The notes under the pieces were generated by a model. It was given only the letters and a program-made list of their open reading frames with translations. It was not told the origin of the DNA and ran no database searches. The position numbers and the translations under genes are program-made. 64,000 nt of DNA, taken from NCBI GenBank assembly GCA_028023455.1, contig JAQFVV010006845.1:188001-252000 (forward strand), written 5' to 3'. The DNA is from Epiperipatus broadwayi (lineage: Eukaryota; Onychophora; Udeonychophora; Euonychophora; Peripatidae). Below, one piece after another: positions 21,016 to 33,980 of this stretch (position 1 is its first letter; each line of letters begins with the position of its first letter).

Positions 21016-23619
21016 TGATGATGATGATGATGATGATGGTGATGATGGTGATGATGGTGATGATGATGATGATGATGATAATAATAAAACCATATGACCA
21101 TATTTATTTGTTAGAGAGGTGATGAATATTTAAATAATGAAACACAAAAAACAAAAATAATATATTTATAATAATAATAGATAAAAATATAAATAAAAAA
21201 AATAAAGTAATAAGAAGTTCTCAACGTTGTCAATAAATCACTTCATGTGATGTTTTAATTAGGAAATGTGACCCTTCTTTCATAGTAAATAAACTGTACA
21301 GTGTAGCTTTATATGATGTGGGCCAAATACATTATTGGAGAAAGTTGTTCAGCAATGAATAAACAAATATAAATAATAACTCTAATTAGTAAAGTGGCAG
21401 AATGTTTCATTGAATCTCTAATTAAAATAATCTAATCCATTTTTCTTCTACATATCTTGCTAATATAAACTTTCTTATTTTATAAATAAAAAGAACATTT
21501 ATCCTACTCTATTATACTTCTCTAAAGATATTGCATTATTTGCTTAACTTCTATATGTTCTCAATGGCAACATATAGGATGCTTAATTATTAACTTATAA
21601 TATGTATTGTTGGGAGTCTTCTTTACTAAACAAGTATTTTATATAAGTCTTACTGCTCCCAAAATAATTAATTATACCAAATATTTTTCATAAAATCCTT
21701 GATGTACCTAAATGGATAAACAAAAGAATAATTCATATAAAATATCTCACTATATAAAAACACTCATTTATGGATACATTTCAGATACCTTATAACATTT
21801 AATTATGAAAGCATATAATCAAATTCAGAGATCAATAATGCATATGAAACATAAAAATATTATCACTAATTATAACATTAATTAATTAGTGTTAATTAAA
21901 TTAACATCCAATCTCCAATACAGAACTCAGCTACACTTGTTAAAATTGTAATATAAAATTTAAATATACTACTTGAATAATCATTTGTTTTCACCTTTCT
22001 TCTTGGAAGAACTTTATTCTTTCAAAACTCTCTATAATGATAAATAAATATATGTGATAAATAAGCAAATACCCCAATACTCTAAAATTCACTTAACGTT
22101 TTTTAATAAGTTCAAAATAATTTTACCCTAACATGATCTTTTCAAATGTTTCAGAATGATGAAAATACTTAGATATTTTATTTATAAAATCTTAATGAAT
22201 GGAGTAAAATTTAAACCTTGTACAAAGGTAAATAAAAGTAAAAAGTTAGCATTGAATGGAAATCAGTTACTGGTGAGTTTTAAAATATTTAACAAAATCA
22301 TGACATATAGTTAGTAATCTGTTGGGAGATGACATTCATTAATTATAACATTTCTTTAAAAAATAATTTATGAAGAGAAAATCCATTATTTAAAAATTTG
22401 TTTAATACTAATTATCTGATATGCAGGTACTTATCTGGAAAACTTTAAGTTGATTGTAGTAAGTATAATATAACTTTATTTTAGGACACAGATAAGGAAC
22501 GAATATAGCTTACATAAAAAGTAGCATTCCTGAGGTAATTTTAAATTGCAATCAAAATTTTAAGTTTCATTTCTCTTCATGCATCCCAAGATGATAAATG
22601 TCTTCTGATGTTTTCTTATTCATTTTGTGCAGTTTAGAGGTACATTTACAACACAAGACATTTTAATTGTCTGTTTGACTTACTTCTCTTTCATCATTGT
22701 TGTTCACAAAGCTAAGATGGTTAATTTGAATTCAGATTTTATATAGTTCTCCTGTAGATAGTGAGCAATGAAAGAAAAAAAAATTCTATTGAATAAGTAT
22801 ATTTATAAGTTTTAGTCACATGATCAAACTCATCATCATTTTCACTCAAATTTTTTAATCTTTTAATATTTTACAGAAAACATTTAGTGTTGTCATAGGA
22901 ATATATTTCTGCAGATAAATTTGGAAGAAATTTTATTGCCCTGTATAATAAAACCGTTTTAAAATTACAATTAATATTTTAAAATGTTTAACACAATATT
23001 ATATTTTATAATAAAATTAAAATACACATTTATCATATTAAAATAAATATTTGCACAACAGATATTAAAATAAATAATTTTGTTTTATTTAATGTTTTCA
23101 CCATAAATTGCATTTTACTAAACAAGAAAATAAGAATAATTTTACATAGCTATTCTAATATAATTCTCCTTTAAATTTAACTGTCAAAATAATACTAACA
23201 TTTGTATATACATATTAAAATATTTAATCAAAAGTTTATGCGACTATTGTAAATGATTTTAATATTATATATGTAATAATATACTGCTCCAATTTTAATT
23301 AATTAATTCATATAGTGAGGGTATTAATCATTGTTATCAATATACTGTTCTTTTAAAACTGACTTTATGCGTGTGTGAATCTTTTAGATATAAGTATTTT
23401 GAAATGCTATTGAAAATATATATACATGAGACATTTTGGATTTTACTTTATTCAATAGTTCATTCATAATATCAATATTATTTAAGCATAGTGTGTGTAA
23501 CAGTAATATTAGTAATAGTGATAGTATTAATAATTGTACATTGATAAGTCAATACAATTTTTGAACTTATATTTATTATTATTTCAATATATATAATAAC
23601 TGATACACTTTTTAAAAAC
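19341..23619. other. Long AT-rich stretch; only a microsatellite recognised
   Basis: No coding frame with motifs, RNA gene or alignable dispersed repeat was found across these 4.3 kb apart from the trinucleotide run at 20986-21086. The region may contain host intron or intergenic DNA. Confidence 0.45.
20986..21086. repeat. (AAT)n/(GAT)n microsatellite
   Basis: About ten AAT triplets pass into about 20 GAT/GGT triplets and back to AAT. This is a simple sequence repeat, probably length-variable. The (GAT)n part resembles the 3' tails of the LINE copies here, so it could mark a lost LINE 3' end. Confidence 0.9.
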
Positions 23620-25472
23620 TGCAACAAAGATAGCTGGTAGAAAAAGCAGCAATGGACCAATAAAATTTCTATTAAGATTAAAAAATTTATGAAAAAAAAA
23701 AAGGGAATATGAAGATATATAAAAATGATACATTAAGAAGGATTGAATATTTTGAATTTTGTAAAAAGGTGCAAAAAAGAGTTGATAATGATATAAAAAA
23801 GTATAATTGTGAACTAGCAAAGAAAGCTGTGGAAGAGAATAAAAGTTTCAAGTGTAAAACAACATTTTGGTATTGATGGGAAACATATCTTCAATAAGAA
23901 AAAAAGATGAAATTATTACTAAAAAAAGAGATAACATCATGAAATGCAGAGAACCTTCTACATCTAATATATCTTCAGAATTGCCCAGGATTTTAAATAA
24001 AGAAGTGAGACATGCAATTAAATCTATGAAAAAGGGAAAAACTTCAGATAATGATGGAATTATAATCGATATCTTAAAAGAAGCAGGTGGAAAAATAGAA
24101 AAAAATTTGGCAAAGTTATATATGAAATGTCTAAATGATAAAGCACTACTACATAATTGGAAAAATGCAGTATTAATATTACTATTTAAAAGAGGTAATA
24201 AACAAGATATTAAAAATTACACACCTATCAGTCTTTTATCAGTTTTATACAAAACTTTTTACCAAGATAATTGCAAATCATATACAGAAAACTTTAAATT
24301 TCAACCAACCAAAAGAACAAGCTAGATTTAAAAGTGGTTTTAGTACAGTGGATTATATCCCAGTATTGAATTCACAGAAAAGATTAATGGATATGAGTTG
24401 CCATTATGCTTTGAATTTGTAAATTATGAAATGGCAGTTGATTACATAAGCATTTCTTCAGTGATTAAAGCATTATATTATCAAGGCATAGACCAGGATC
24501 ATATTCTGAAAAATATTTATTAAATTGCAACAATAACAATTAGATCGCATAATATTACTAAAAAGGTTAACATTGAGAAGGGTGTAAGACAGAGTGATTT
24601 CATATCTCCAAATTTTTTTACAACAGTGCTACAAGAAATATTTTGAAAATTAAAATGGAAAGCTAAAGAAATAAAAATAAATGGAGATTATTTAAGTTAT
24701 TTAAATTTTATACATGATGTAGTTGTTTTTAATGCCTCAGAGCTTCAGGAAATGTTGCAATAATTATTAGATGAAAGTAAAAAAGTAGAACTAAAGGTAA
24801 ACATTAAAAAGACTAAAGTGATATTCAATGGATTTTCTCAAAATATAAAAATAAAGATTGATAATGGTGAGTTAGAAAAAGTTTACAATTATAATACTTT
24901 TGTCAGATTATTACTACAGATGGAAACATAATGGATGAAGTTAATCATGTAACTAAATTTGTTTGGAGTTCTTTTGGTAGAAATAACTTAATATTAAAAG
25001 AAAAAATGACTATGTGTTTGAAAAGGAAGGTTTTTAGTAAATGTGTTTTAGCAGTTTTTACTTATGAATCTGAAATTTGGACACTTAACAGAAGAGCAAT
25101 ACAGAGATTTTAGATCACTCAAAAATTATGGAAAGATGCATGTTAGGAATAACAAGAAAAGATTGAAACACAATGCATGATTAAGAGAACAAAAAGTTAT
25201 TACTGGCATTGTTGAAAGAATTAAGAGAGTGAAGTGGAATTGGGCTGGACACACTCTTAGAAGAGATGATCATAGATTGACAGTTGAAATCTTAAACTGG
25301 ATTCCAATAGATTGTAAAAGATCCAGAAAGAGACCACAGCTGAGATGGATCGATGAAATAAGGAAGTATTAAGGGGTGATGTGGAGAAGAGAGGCTAGAG
25401 GTCAGAGAAAATGGATTAAACATGGAAAGACCTTCATCCTGTAGTGTATTGATAATGGTTGACAATGATCAA
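23620..25472 (+). pseudogene. Dead non-LTR retrotransposon (LINE), copy B
   Basis: It aligns with copy A along nearly its whole length. The longest frame (23867-24325) covers the RT fingers (RILNKEVRHAIKSMKKGKT, DNDGIIIDILKEAG, NWKNAVLILLFKRGN, PISLLSVLYK). Further on, many stops and frameshifts occur. Motif C is changed to FIHDVVVF, losing the first catalytic Asp of FADD, so the RT is dead at that site. The C-terminal block (LAVFTYESEIWTLNRRAIQRF, 25045-25113) and the terminal 'TATTGATAATGGTTG' end at about 25465 are shared with copy A and the fragments at 44.4 and 52.9 kb. The 5' endonuclease is absent. Confidence 0.85.
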
Positions 25473-26556
25473 ATAAAATATCCATTATAGATTAATTATT
25501 GTAATAATAATAAAATATTAATAGTGATAATAAATATTACTAATAACCATAATAAAATGTAGAAGTTTTTCAGTTGCCTGCATAATCATTTTCAACTGGA
25601 GACTTTAAATTTGGCAGAAGCAAATATCAATCTGTCATATTTCAAGCGACATTAATTTTAACATTTGCATGTTGCATATTAATTAAAGATTTTTTATTTT
25701 TATTGATCAAAATTGCGTTTTTTTTTTCTTTTATTATGGTTTCTATCTTCAGGAAAAATTCTAATTTTTTCCAAGTCAAAAGTGAAAGGAAAATTACTTA
25801 TATTATCAAAATGAAAGGAAATAGATACTGTTATTAAATCATTATTATTCTTATTTTGTATATGTTTATATAAAAGTTGCTGCTCTTTTAATCATTTGGC
25901 AATGTTATATCTCAATGCACCTCTGCATGTACTTGTAATTGGGTAAACAATATTTTTTTTTTCAAAGGTATCACATTTTTTTAATTATTAATTAATCTAT
26001 CACCATTAGATTGGAATGCAAAGTGAATTTTATATAAATGTTTTTATATATTTTTAAAAAATTTACTTTCAGAAATTTAAAAATATCGAATAGATATCCA
26101 TTCTTTCACATTAATTTCATGTTTCTTTACATTGCTGTGTGTTTTTTTTAATTGACATAAGGTATAGCAAATTTATTTATTATTATATTCATCTTCAATC
26201 AGCTATTTTGTAAATTTTACAATATTTTACAGCTACTTTTACAATGGTAAAATTTATTATTATTTTGAAATAAAAAAAGATCTCTGATTTACCATTTTAA
26301 TCGCATTTAGTACTTTTGATACACCCTTTTTCTTGTAATGATTTAATTAACAATTTATCATTTAATAAACTAGAAAATTTAGTCATATATAAAACAAGTT
26401 ATTTAATATCTTTATTCTTTTCTTTTTTGATTGTCCATTTTAAAACATTTTACTTGTTTATTTTTTTTATAAGTTAATTTATACTGTCCTCATTTCCACA
26501 AATAAAAATATTTGTAATATAAATATGATGTCCGTTAATTAAAACAAAATTGTAAT
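25473..26556. other. AT-rich stretch, nothing recognised
   Basis: Poly-T rich, with no gene or repeat supported. Confidence 0.45.
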
Positions 26557-26696
26557 TATAATAAAAATAATAAATTTAACGGTAATAAACTATTAAAACA
26601 GTCTTAAAATCTGCAGAAGTAGTTACGAATGTACTTCTGCAGATTATAAGACTGTTTTAATAGTTTATTACCATTAAATTTATTATTTTTATTATA
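26557..26696. repeat. Near-perfect hairpin (MITE-like), arms ~64 bp
   Basis: TATAATAAAAATAATAAATT at the left end is mirrored by AATTTATTATTTTTATTATA at the right end. The arms continue through GGTAATAAACTATTAAAACA and AATCTGCAGAAGTA to a loop of about ten bases near 26622-26631. Only a few mismatches separate the arms, so the element is young or under gene conversion. There is no ORF. Confidence 0.8.
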
Positions 26697-27470
26697 AATA
26701 AAAACATCCATGTTTTTTGTACAATATTACAGTATTAAAATCATATCCTCATATTTCAATAAACCAAAATTACCAATTTGTGTCATTATAGTATTGCCAA
26801 GTGATTAAAAGAACAGAAATTTTTATACAAACATTGAAATAATAAAAGTTATAATGAGTTAATAACATATTGTTTTTGATTATGAAAAAAACATAATTTT
26901 ACTTTCAATTATGATCTAGAAAATACTCAAATTCTTCTTGAAGAAACAAACTATAATACTAAAAAAATAGAAATAATTTTGATAAATAGAATAAAGAAAT
27001 CTCTAATTTATAAATAAAGAGGAAATGTTAAGATTACAAATAGTTATGTAAAGAATTGAAAGTATTTTTGAATTTTATAATGATTATTTATTATCACCAT
27101 TAAAAAAACATGAACCTTTGCATCAATTTAGCATAAAAAAGCAAATTAAATATTTTATGTAGGAATTCTTTATAATGTTATAAAAATATGATGAAAAGAT
27201 TATAAGAGCATATATATTCATTGGATTGAATGTGTGAAATAGATGCAGCATAAAATAAATTTGAAGAATTTCTTCCCAAGTCTTTTAATCAAATTCCAGA
27301 TCTCTTGTACATGCATTAAATGGATGTTGTCATTTGTGCCAAAGGCACAAATTAATGAAATACAACATAATCTTATACATAACTTTTCATTACAATGAAC
27401 TGTAGAAAATGAAAATATTCTAAAAGGATTAAAATTTCTAGAGCAAAGAGTCAATTGAATTACAAAACTA
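26697..27470. other. AT-rich stretch, possibly upstream part of a PLE relic
   Basis: No domain can be read with confidence. Because a PLE thumb-like frame begins just downstream, part of this may be a decayed Penelope RT. Confidence 0.3.
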
Positions 27471-28063
27471 TTGTTAAGCCTGTCCATGCTAAAGATTTAC
27501 ACAATATTGGATACAAATGCACTCATTAACATTGTTAAAACATTTTATGCCAAAATCAGAGACAGACCTAAGCTAGTTGACCAAAAACCTTGGGTATCTT
27601 TACTCTATATACCAGGCACAATCCACAGTATAAATAAAATCTGTGCAGAAAAAAATATAATGTTAAACTTTACATACAACACATGCACTGAAGTGTGTAA
27701 TCAACAACATTAAAGACAAGCTGCTCCCACACCTGGTGTTATAAGTCATGCATAAAACTACATGAATCAACACAAACTGCATCACAGTATATTTTGGGAA
27801 ATCTCAGGACAATTATTTCACAAGAGTTTTCAAAACAAATACCAATACAATAGAGTTTAAAGTAATACAAAAATAAAATCCATCTTTTGTGAACATGAAA
27901 CCAAGCAAGATGACATATTTGAACCTACATCTACCAATATTGTCTGCTCCAAGAGAAATGGCTCTAAACACAAAGTTAAGGAGGCCTGGCATATTACCAA
28001 TAATATAAATGTCATTAACAAGAAAGAATCATGTATTCCCTTGTCTAAAACATGGCTTAATTA
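27471..28063 (+). pseudogene. Penelope-like element coding relic (thumb to endonuclease end)
   Basis: The open frame 27471-27713 contains KPWVSLLYIPGTIHSINKIC, the layout of the PLE segment that follows the RT thumb ('Y.S.PY..G....+..+....'); compare WISIPFICNEQVKFIKEIYK in the 51 kb copy. After a broken stretch, 27960-28063 reads SKHKVKEAWHITNNINVINK and ends LSKTWLN-stop. That resembles the extreme PLE C-terminus, where '+++EA..I' holds a conserved acidic residue of the GIY-YIG domain. The GIY-YIG heart itself is unreadable. It is a more distant family than the 51 kb copy. Confidence 0.45.
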
Positions 28064-31000
28064 AATATATTAATGTTTTATTCAAATTCATGTAAATCAT
28101 TACTTTTGTAAAATGCCACTTCTAAATAATTCTTAATTTTCTTGGGCAGTCATTGTTATGACCAGTTAGTCAAAAGCATGCTCAGCATACTATGTACATG
28201 AATGTAGTATATATGTTTTCAAAGCATTAGTATACACTTTGTACATATTATAATTTGTTGAATTACATTGTTTTTTAAGAAAAGTTAAAATCTCTTAGAA
28301 TTGTGTAATAGAATTCCTAAAAATATTTTATGATTAAAATTGAGCATGAATTGTGTAGGAATAACAGACCTCATAATATTGTTTCACAGATTATATAAGA
28401 AGATCCAACATTAAGTACTTTTATTAGAATGATGCAGAATATAAAAAAAAAGTTACAGTTCATAAATGTAATGTTTTTAAAAAAAAATTTAAAAAAAAGT
28501 TTCTGAAGAAAAATTATGGAAAACTACATCACAAGATGATAAATATGCAAACAAACTAAATGACTACTTTCTGAAGTATGTTAATGTAATGTGTTGTATA
28601 AGCTTCACAAAAACTCACATTAAATTTTCTATTATTATTTTTTTGTTTCCCATTTTTTTCTTGAAATTTACAAATGTCTTTTATGATACTATATAAAATG
28701 GGATAAAATTTAGTCGCCAGGAATGAGAATGGTATATTTAAAGTTATCAAAACTGTCAACACTAGTAAGATGCCTCTAAAATCCCCCATGCTTATAATAA
28801 GTTTAATGAATAATCAGGAATAATCATTAATATAATTCTATAAAGTGGTTTGTAGCAAATTTGTGAGTTCAGAAAGTTTGACATTTGAAATCAAACTATA
28901 GTAAATTGCTATCTATAAAATTCTAAACACATGATGAAAATATGTGCAAGAGATTATGATCTGCATCAACTGATGAATGTTGCTTCAATTTAAAATATTT
29001 TTTTTTTAAAAAAGTATATGTATATACAATAAGTTAAAAGTATATTTAAAATACAAAGATGTATATGAAATTAAAATTACAGTATAAGCTTTGAATGTCT
29101 CACTCATTTGAAACAAGTGTACCAGATGTTTCAAAAATGCATCCAGAATGTGAGAAGTAGGGTCTTACTTTTGAGATGATAGATGGCTGTGATATGATTG
29201 AGCTAAGGTAAAAAATACACTGAGATAGGAATAAACTTTGAATATATATACATTGTAATGGTATAAACTTAACAATAATCAATTTAAAACAAAATTGATT
29301 ATTCTTAAGTTTATATATAGAAGACAACATTATGGGCAAATATTAACATTGAAATTTGATCATTTAAAGTATTGTAATGATATAAATGGGACAGATAAGA
29401 ATGTAATGCCAAGAGACAGAGACTCTTCTAAGACTAAATTAAGCTCAAATTTATAAGAATGTTAAAGCAAATTGAATGAGAAAGCTTTATATGCTTTGGT
29501 TCTAAATCCCTAATCTATACCAATGCCATCTTAAAAATAGATTGAATAATACAAAATGCCAGCTTCTATGGATACAATGAAAATTTAAACATAAAGATTA
29601 AAATATTAATTACATAAAATGGATATGAATATTAATGTTTCAACCCTATATTAATTGAAGTTTATTTGTCTCTATTCCTTCAAATAAAATTTATTAAGAT
29701 TATTTCTTAATTAAAATAAGTACAATTCCAGACTTCTAACTTAGTAAAATAATGAAAACAGTTTTATTTACACCAAGTAATAAATTAACAAATGAGATTA
29801 ATGAAATACTAAAAATATTAGACTTAATATGGACTAATTGTATAAGGGTTTATACTTACAATGATGTTAAATAACAGACTGAATTTTCATTTTTTAGGAA
29901 AATTATGTTTATTAATTTTATCAAAAAAATATAAAAATTAATAAATAATCTTCAACTTATTAGGATTTGTTACTATAGTGAATATTAATAAACCTAAAAG
30001 TTATTTAGACAACATTTAATTAATACTTATACAATTTGTATAATTTTTATAATTTGTTCCTTAATTATGTAAATGCCTAATCATTTGCCCATAACAGACA
30101 TATATACATTAAGCAACCCTTTTAAATACAAATATTTTAAAAAAATTAAGATGAAATTTAATGTTTGGTAAGAGTGATGAAGTATTCATAATTCAAAATC
30201 TAGTTACACTTTAGACTTCATAATTTCTTAAAAATATCCACTATATCTGCAGCAACAACAATCCCCAAAATATTACTTAGAATGTTTTCCCACTAGATTA
30301 TCATCATAATTTATCTGTAAAGTATTTGGTATGTTAATCCATCTTTAGATAATTATCACATTAATATACTATTCTGTAGTATAGGTCTCATTATCAACAT
30401 GTATATAAAAACTTGAATACCACTAAATATAAATGTCCAAAGGATTTATCTGATTTTATTGTCATAATTTTCTTTTGGAAGTATGCAATATAATCCTTAG
30501 ACTATAGAATATGCATTAAGAACTACATGAATTTAATAACGGTTTTATCAGACTACATAAGATAAAATGACTAACAAATATCAGATTATAGTAATAAGAG
30601 TCTGAGAAATCAAAATGTTGATACTCTTCAATTCATAACTGTCCAGTATTTTTAAAGCATTGATATTATCTTAATATCCTTAGCAATATTATTGTTTATA
30701 CCCATAGATATTTGTACTGCACTTCAGGTATACATGTATATATTTATTTAAATTTAAATAAGTATTTTTTGAGATCTTTGTTGACTAAGCTTTGATTTAC
30801 ATTTCATTTGTCTTAGTAAGTAAATGTTAACTTTCCTTTTTAGCCAGTCATATTGTATATTTTTTTAATACAGATCTTTTCAAATACATCATCGTTGTTT
30901 TGTAATAAGAGAAATATTTATTAAAAGTAAAACTTCTTCCAAAATAAGTAAATATATTGTAACAAGCACAGACGACGTTACATTGTTTTTTTTTTAATTA

Positions 31001-31200
31001 TTAAACATGTTCGCATTTAAAAATTTTCTTTAAGAATTAAAAATTGAAATTAAATATCATCTTAAACTCGTATATATAAATCGCACAGAAAAAAAAAAAA
31101 TTATTAAACGAAAACTTTATTTTAAAAAAAGTGTTTTAAAACTAAATTTTCAGTTAGATTTAAAGATAAAAATATATCTTTAAGTTTGAAAACACATTAA
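28064..31200. other. AT-rich stretch; only a small hairpin recognised
   Basis: No gene is supported. Open frames at 28556-28789 and 29100-29339 (minus) are without motifs. Confidence 0.45.
29263..29314. repeat. Small perfect-type hairpin, arms ~22 bp
   Basis: ATAAACTTAACAATAATCAA pairs with TTGATTATTCTTAAGTTTAT across a loop of about six A-rich bases. It may be a short palindrome or a truncated foldback. Confidence 0.6.
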
Positions 31201-31275
31201 TTAATCAGAAATGGAAATGATTGTTTTAATTAGTTAAATATAAACTAGCCTTGGGCATTTAAATGTAAAAACATC

Positions 31276-31752
31276 GGTCAGATAGGAAAACAATAGAAAC
31301 AAATAGCCAGTGAATGAAAAACAATGGAATCGGACCTCAGTGAAAGGACCATATCATCATCATGACGTAACGTCCATTGGATCCTTCAAATTAATATAAA
31401 AGGACAAGTTTGAGTTAGTTATTGATTATTATTGAGAGAGGACAGATATGTGTTAGTGCGGAAGTAAAGGAGAAGGGATTGAAAAGACGCACTCTTCAAT
31501 TCCTTCAGTTTTGCTAAGAAAGCAAGAGAAATGAACTATCGTTTTTCTACACTGAGGACCAGTTAAAGCAAAAACCTCCGGATGGATAAATAAATTGGCC
31601 AACAGAATACCAATCTTAGGATGGCATGGGAATTCATGTTCATGGCAAGCAACGGATAAAGATGAACTGTTTTAAACTGTAAGAACTTTATAAATAATGA
31701 ACATTAAATTAAAACTTTCCATATTTAAATGATTGCAATATTATCCTATCTG
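31276..31752. other. Possible promoter-bearing element (solo-LTR-like or MITE) with GGTCAGATAGGA ends
   Basis: GGTCAGATAGGA at 31276-31287 is matched by TCCTATCTGACC near 31743-31754. Further out, TGGAAATGATT (31212 area) mirrors AATCATTTCCA (31808 area). Between them the DNA is less AT-rich and keeps several CpGs. At 31372-31404 it has CGTCCATTGG (inverted CCAAT box) about 20 bp before TATAAAAGG, which would place a start near 31430. This could be an LTR, a DNA transposon derivative or a real gene promoter. No downstream coding exon was recognised. Confidence 0.35.
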
Positions 31753-31754
31753 AC

Positions 31755-33576
31755 CAACGTTATTTATTAATTAGTTATAATTTTATTTAATGTATTTATT
31801 TTGTAAAATCATTTCCATTTATTTATTTTTTGTTCTTTAAGTTTTATTATGATTTCTGTTTTCCGTTAAGTTAAATTATAAAAATGTTAAACTTAAGTCG
31901 GGCGTGAATGGCTGTATAGATTTGTAAAGTTATATTAGGGGAGGGTAATCTTAGGTTATTTGTTTCATAGTTGAATTGGGTTAATGGATTGGATATATTG
32001 GTGTGATTAGTAGATGTAATATGGATTCGCTACAGGCAGAATCGCTTCATACGCCGTACACTTCCATTTGCCTATGGAAGGAATTATAAGTCGGATACCG
32101 CAGTTCCTTTCTATGGAGTTTTTGTTTTATTGCTCTTCTTGTCAGATAGATGTAATATTCCTATCTGAAGAGATGCAATTTCTTCTCTTAACTTTTTGTG
32201 CTGCCGTATTTCGTATTATATTGAATACATCGATATATCAGTTTGAGTGATGCCAGTTTGACTACGAATTTTAGCCTAAGGTTAAATAGGGATAGAATGT
32301 TCATTTTCAAATGCAAATCTATGTAGTCTATTTATACTCGACACTAAACAAAAATGCATTAAATTTAAGTTGTTTATAGATGTTTGCATGGATTGGTTAT
32401 CGGTTAAGTATGTTTTGGGTTTTCATATTTGATCAAAATATATAGACATTTGATAAATAATGATACCTTACGGTGAGTATCTAAAATGTATTTATTCAGA
32501 TGTCTTTTAAGTTATTGGTGACAATGCAAGTATTTTATGGTGAATACTATTAGGTTACTTATAAATTTCCCTCTGCAATTGTCGGTATCAATGATTTTAT
32601 ATTTTGATCGTTTATGTTGATTTTGAAATGTTTTTGACCGTTGTAATCTATGTAACCGATCTATACGCAACATATTAAAACAAGCTTTTATAATCCCATC
32701 TGTGCGAACTTAATTAAAATGTAAACTTATAATATAATAGAAATTAAAATGTAATTTAAAATCTAAAGTAAAGTTAAACATAATGTTAAATGTTAAAATG
32801 TAAACTGATATTAAAACAATTTTCAATCTTATATATATGTGCATAAATAAATGTTTGTATGCTAATTACTGGCAGTGGCTTAGTTTATTTATTTTTTAAT
32901 ATTGAAATTATAATTAGATAAGGTATTATAGTATTAAATCTCTGCTATTCCACTGAGCTAGTGACATGGGCTAACGACCGGAAACAAAATATAAAAAAAA
33001 AATTTTTTTTTTGACTTACGTATTTGCCTACTTTATAAATTTTTCTAGGTTCAAATGCTTAGATGGCGCCCTGTAGTGCAGATACCTTTAGTCTACCTTC
33101 TTCGGATTGTTACAATATATAAAGAAAGAATACATTTTAAAAGAATAAAAGTTCTAGGTTTCTACTTGATGATAGGAAGTTCATATAACTTATTCAAGTG
33201 ATTTAATATCTATCACCATTATTATGTGATACGCTCGCAGCAATGTCTTGAAAATTTATTGAGTTACTATTATTATAAATAAATAGATTTTTAAAATATC
33301 AATTATACGGATGTATATATAAATAGATTCATACATATAAAAATATAACCTATTATTTTTATTGGAGTTCCCTACTGAAATAAATATACATATATAAAAC
33401 AAGTCTATTTTTTGGGCAAGATGTTTCTTTTTTAAAAAAGATAAAATGTTTTAAATCTTTTCGATTTTGTATTAAAAAAAAATAAAAACGAATTGTCAAT
33501 ATATTCTTAATAAGCATAATAAAGTAAAATGTATTGCTTTGATTCTAAAATGTCACTCATTACTATAACGCTGTTT
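31755..33576. other. Less repetitive, slightly CpG-richer stretch without recognised genes
   Basis: The 60-codon frame at 32068-32250 has no motif I know. Lower homopolymer content and retained CpG suggest unique host sequence, possibly a transcribed 5' region downstream of the candidate promoter at 31.4 kb. Confidence 0.35.
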
Positions 33577-33980
33577 TGTTATAACATGGGTCCCCAACCT
33601 TTTTGCACTTAAGAGCACATTCTATAATACCGGCGAGGTGGCGGGCACCACTTATTTTTTCAACCAGGTGGCGAGCACCATTTATTTTTTCAATGTAAAT
33701 TTATAGTTGGATATTGTTAATAATACACATAATGTACAAAAAAAATATTTATTTCAAAAATACAATTTTAACATATAATTAACGTTTATATTTTTATGCT
33801 GTAAAAGTATAGTATGCCCTACAATTTGATTGCAATATAATACAATAATTTATAAGAAATTTTAAAAATTAAATTTATTTGTATCAGATAAATCATTTTT
33901 TATAGCGGCGGGCACACGTAAAACGGTCCGCGGGCGCCATGGTGCCCGTGGGCATAAGGTTGGGGACCCCTGTGTTATAA
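33577..33980. mobile_element. Short non-autonomous hAT-like element, 8-bp TSD
   Basis: The element 33585-33972 begins CATGGGTCCCCAACCTTTTT and ends AAGGTTGGGGACCCCTG (inverted match). It is flanked by TGTTATAA at 33577-33584 and 33973-33980. It is relatively GC-rich near its ends (GGCGGGCACC, GCGGGCGCCATGGTGCCCG), as in many hAT miniature elements. There is no transposase. Its ends differ from the 13.7 kb element, so it is a separate family. Confidence 0.85.

Noticed and set aside
28970-28990. CAACTGATGAATG as a family 1 ribozyme
   Set aside because: No GAAA box, stem II or TTGG partner follows at the needed spacing.
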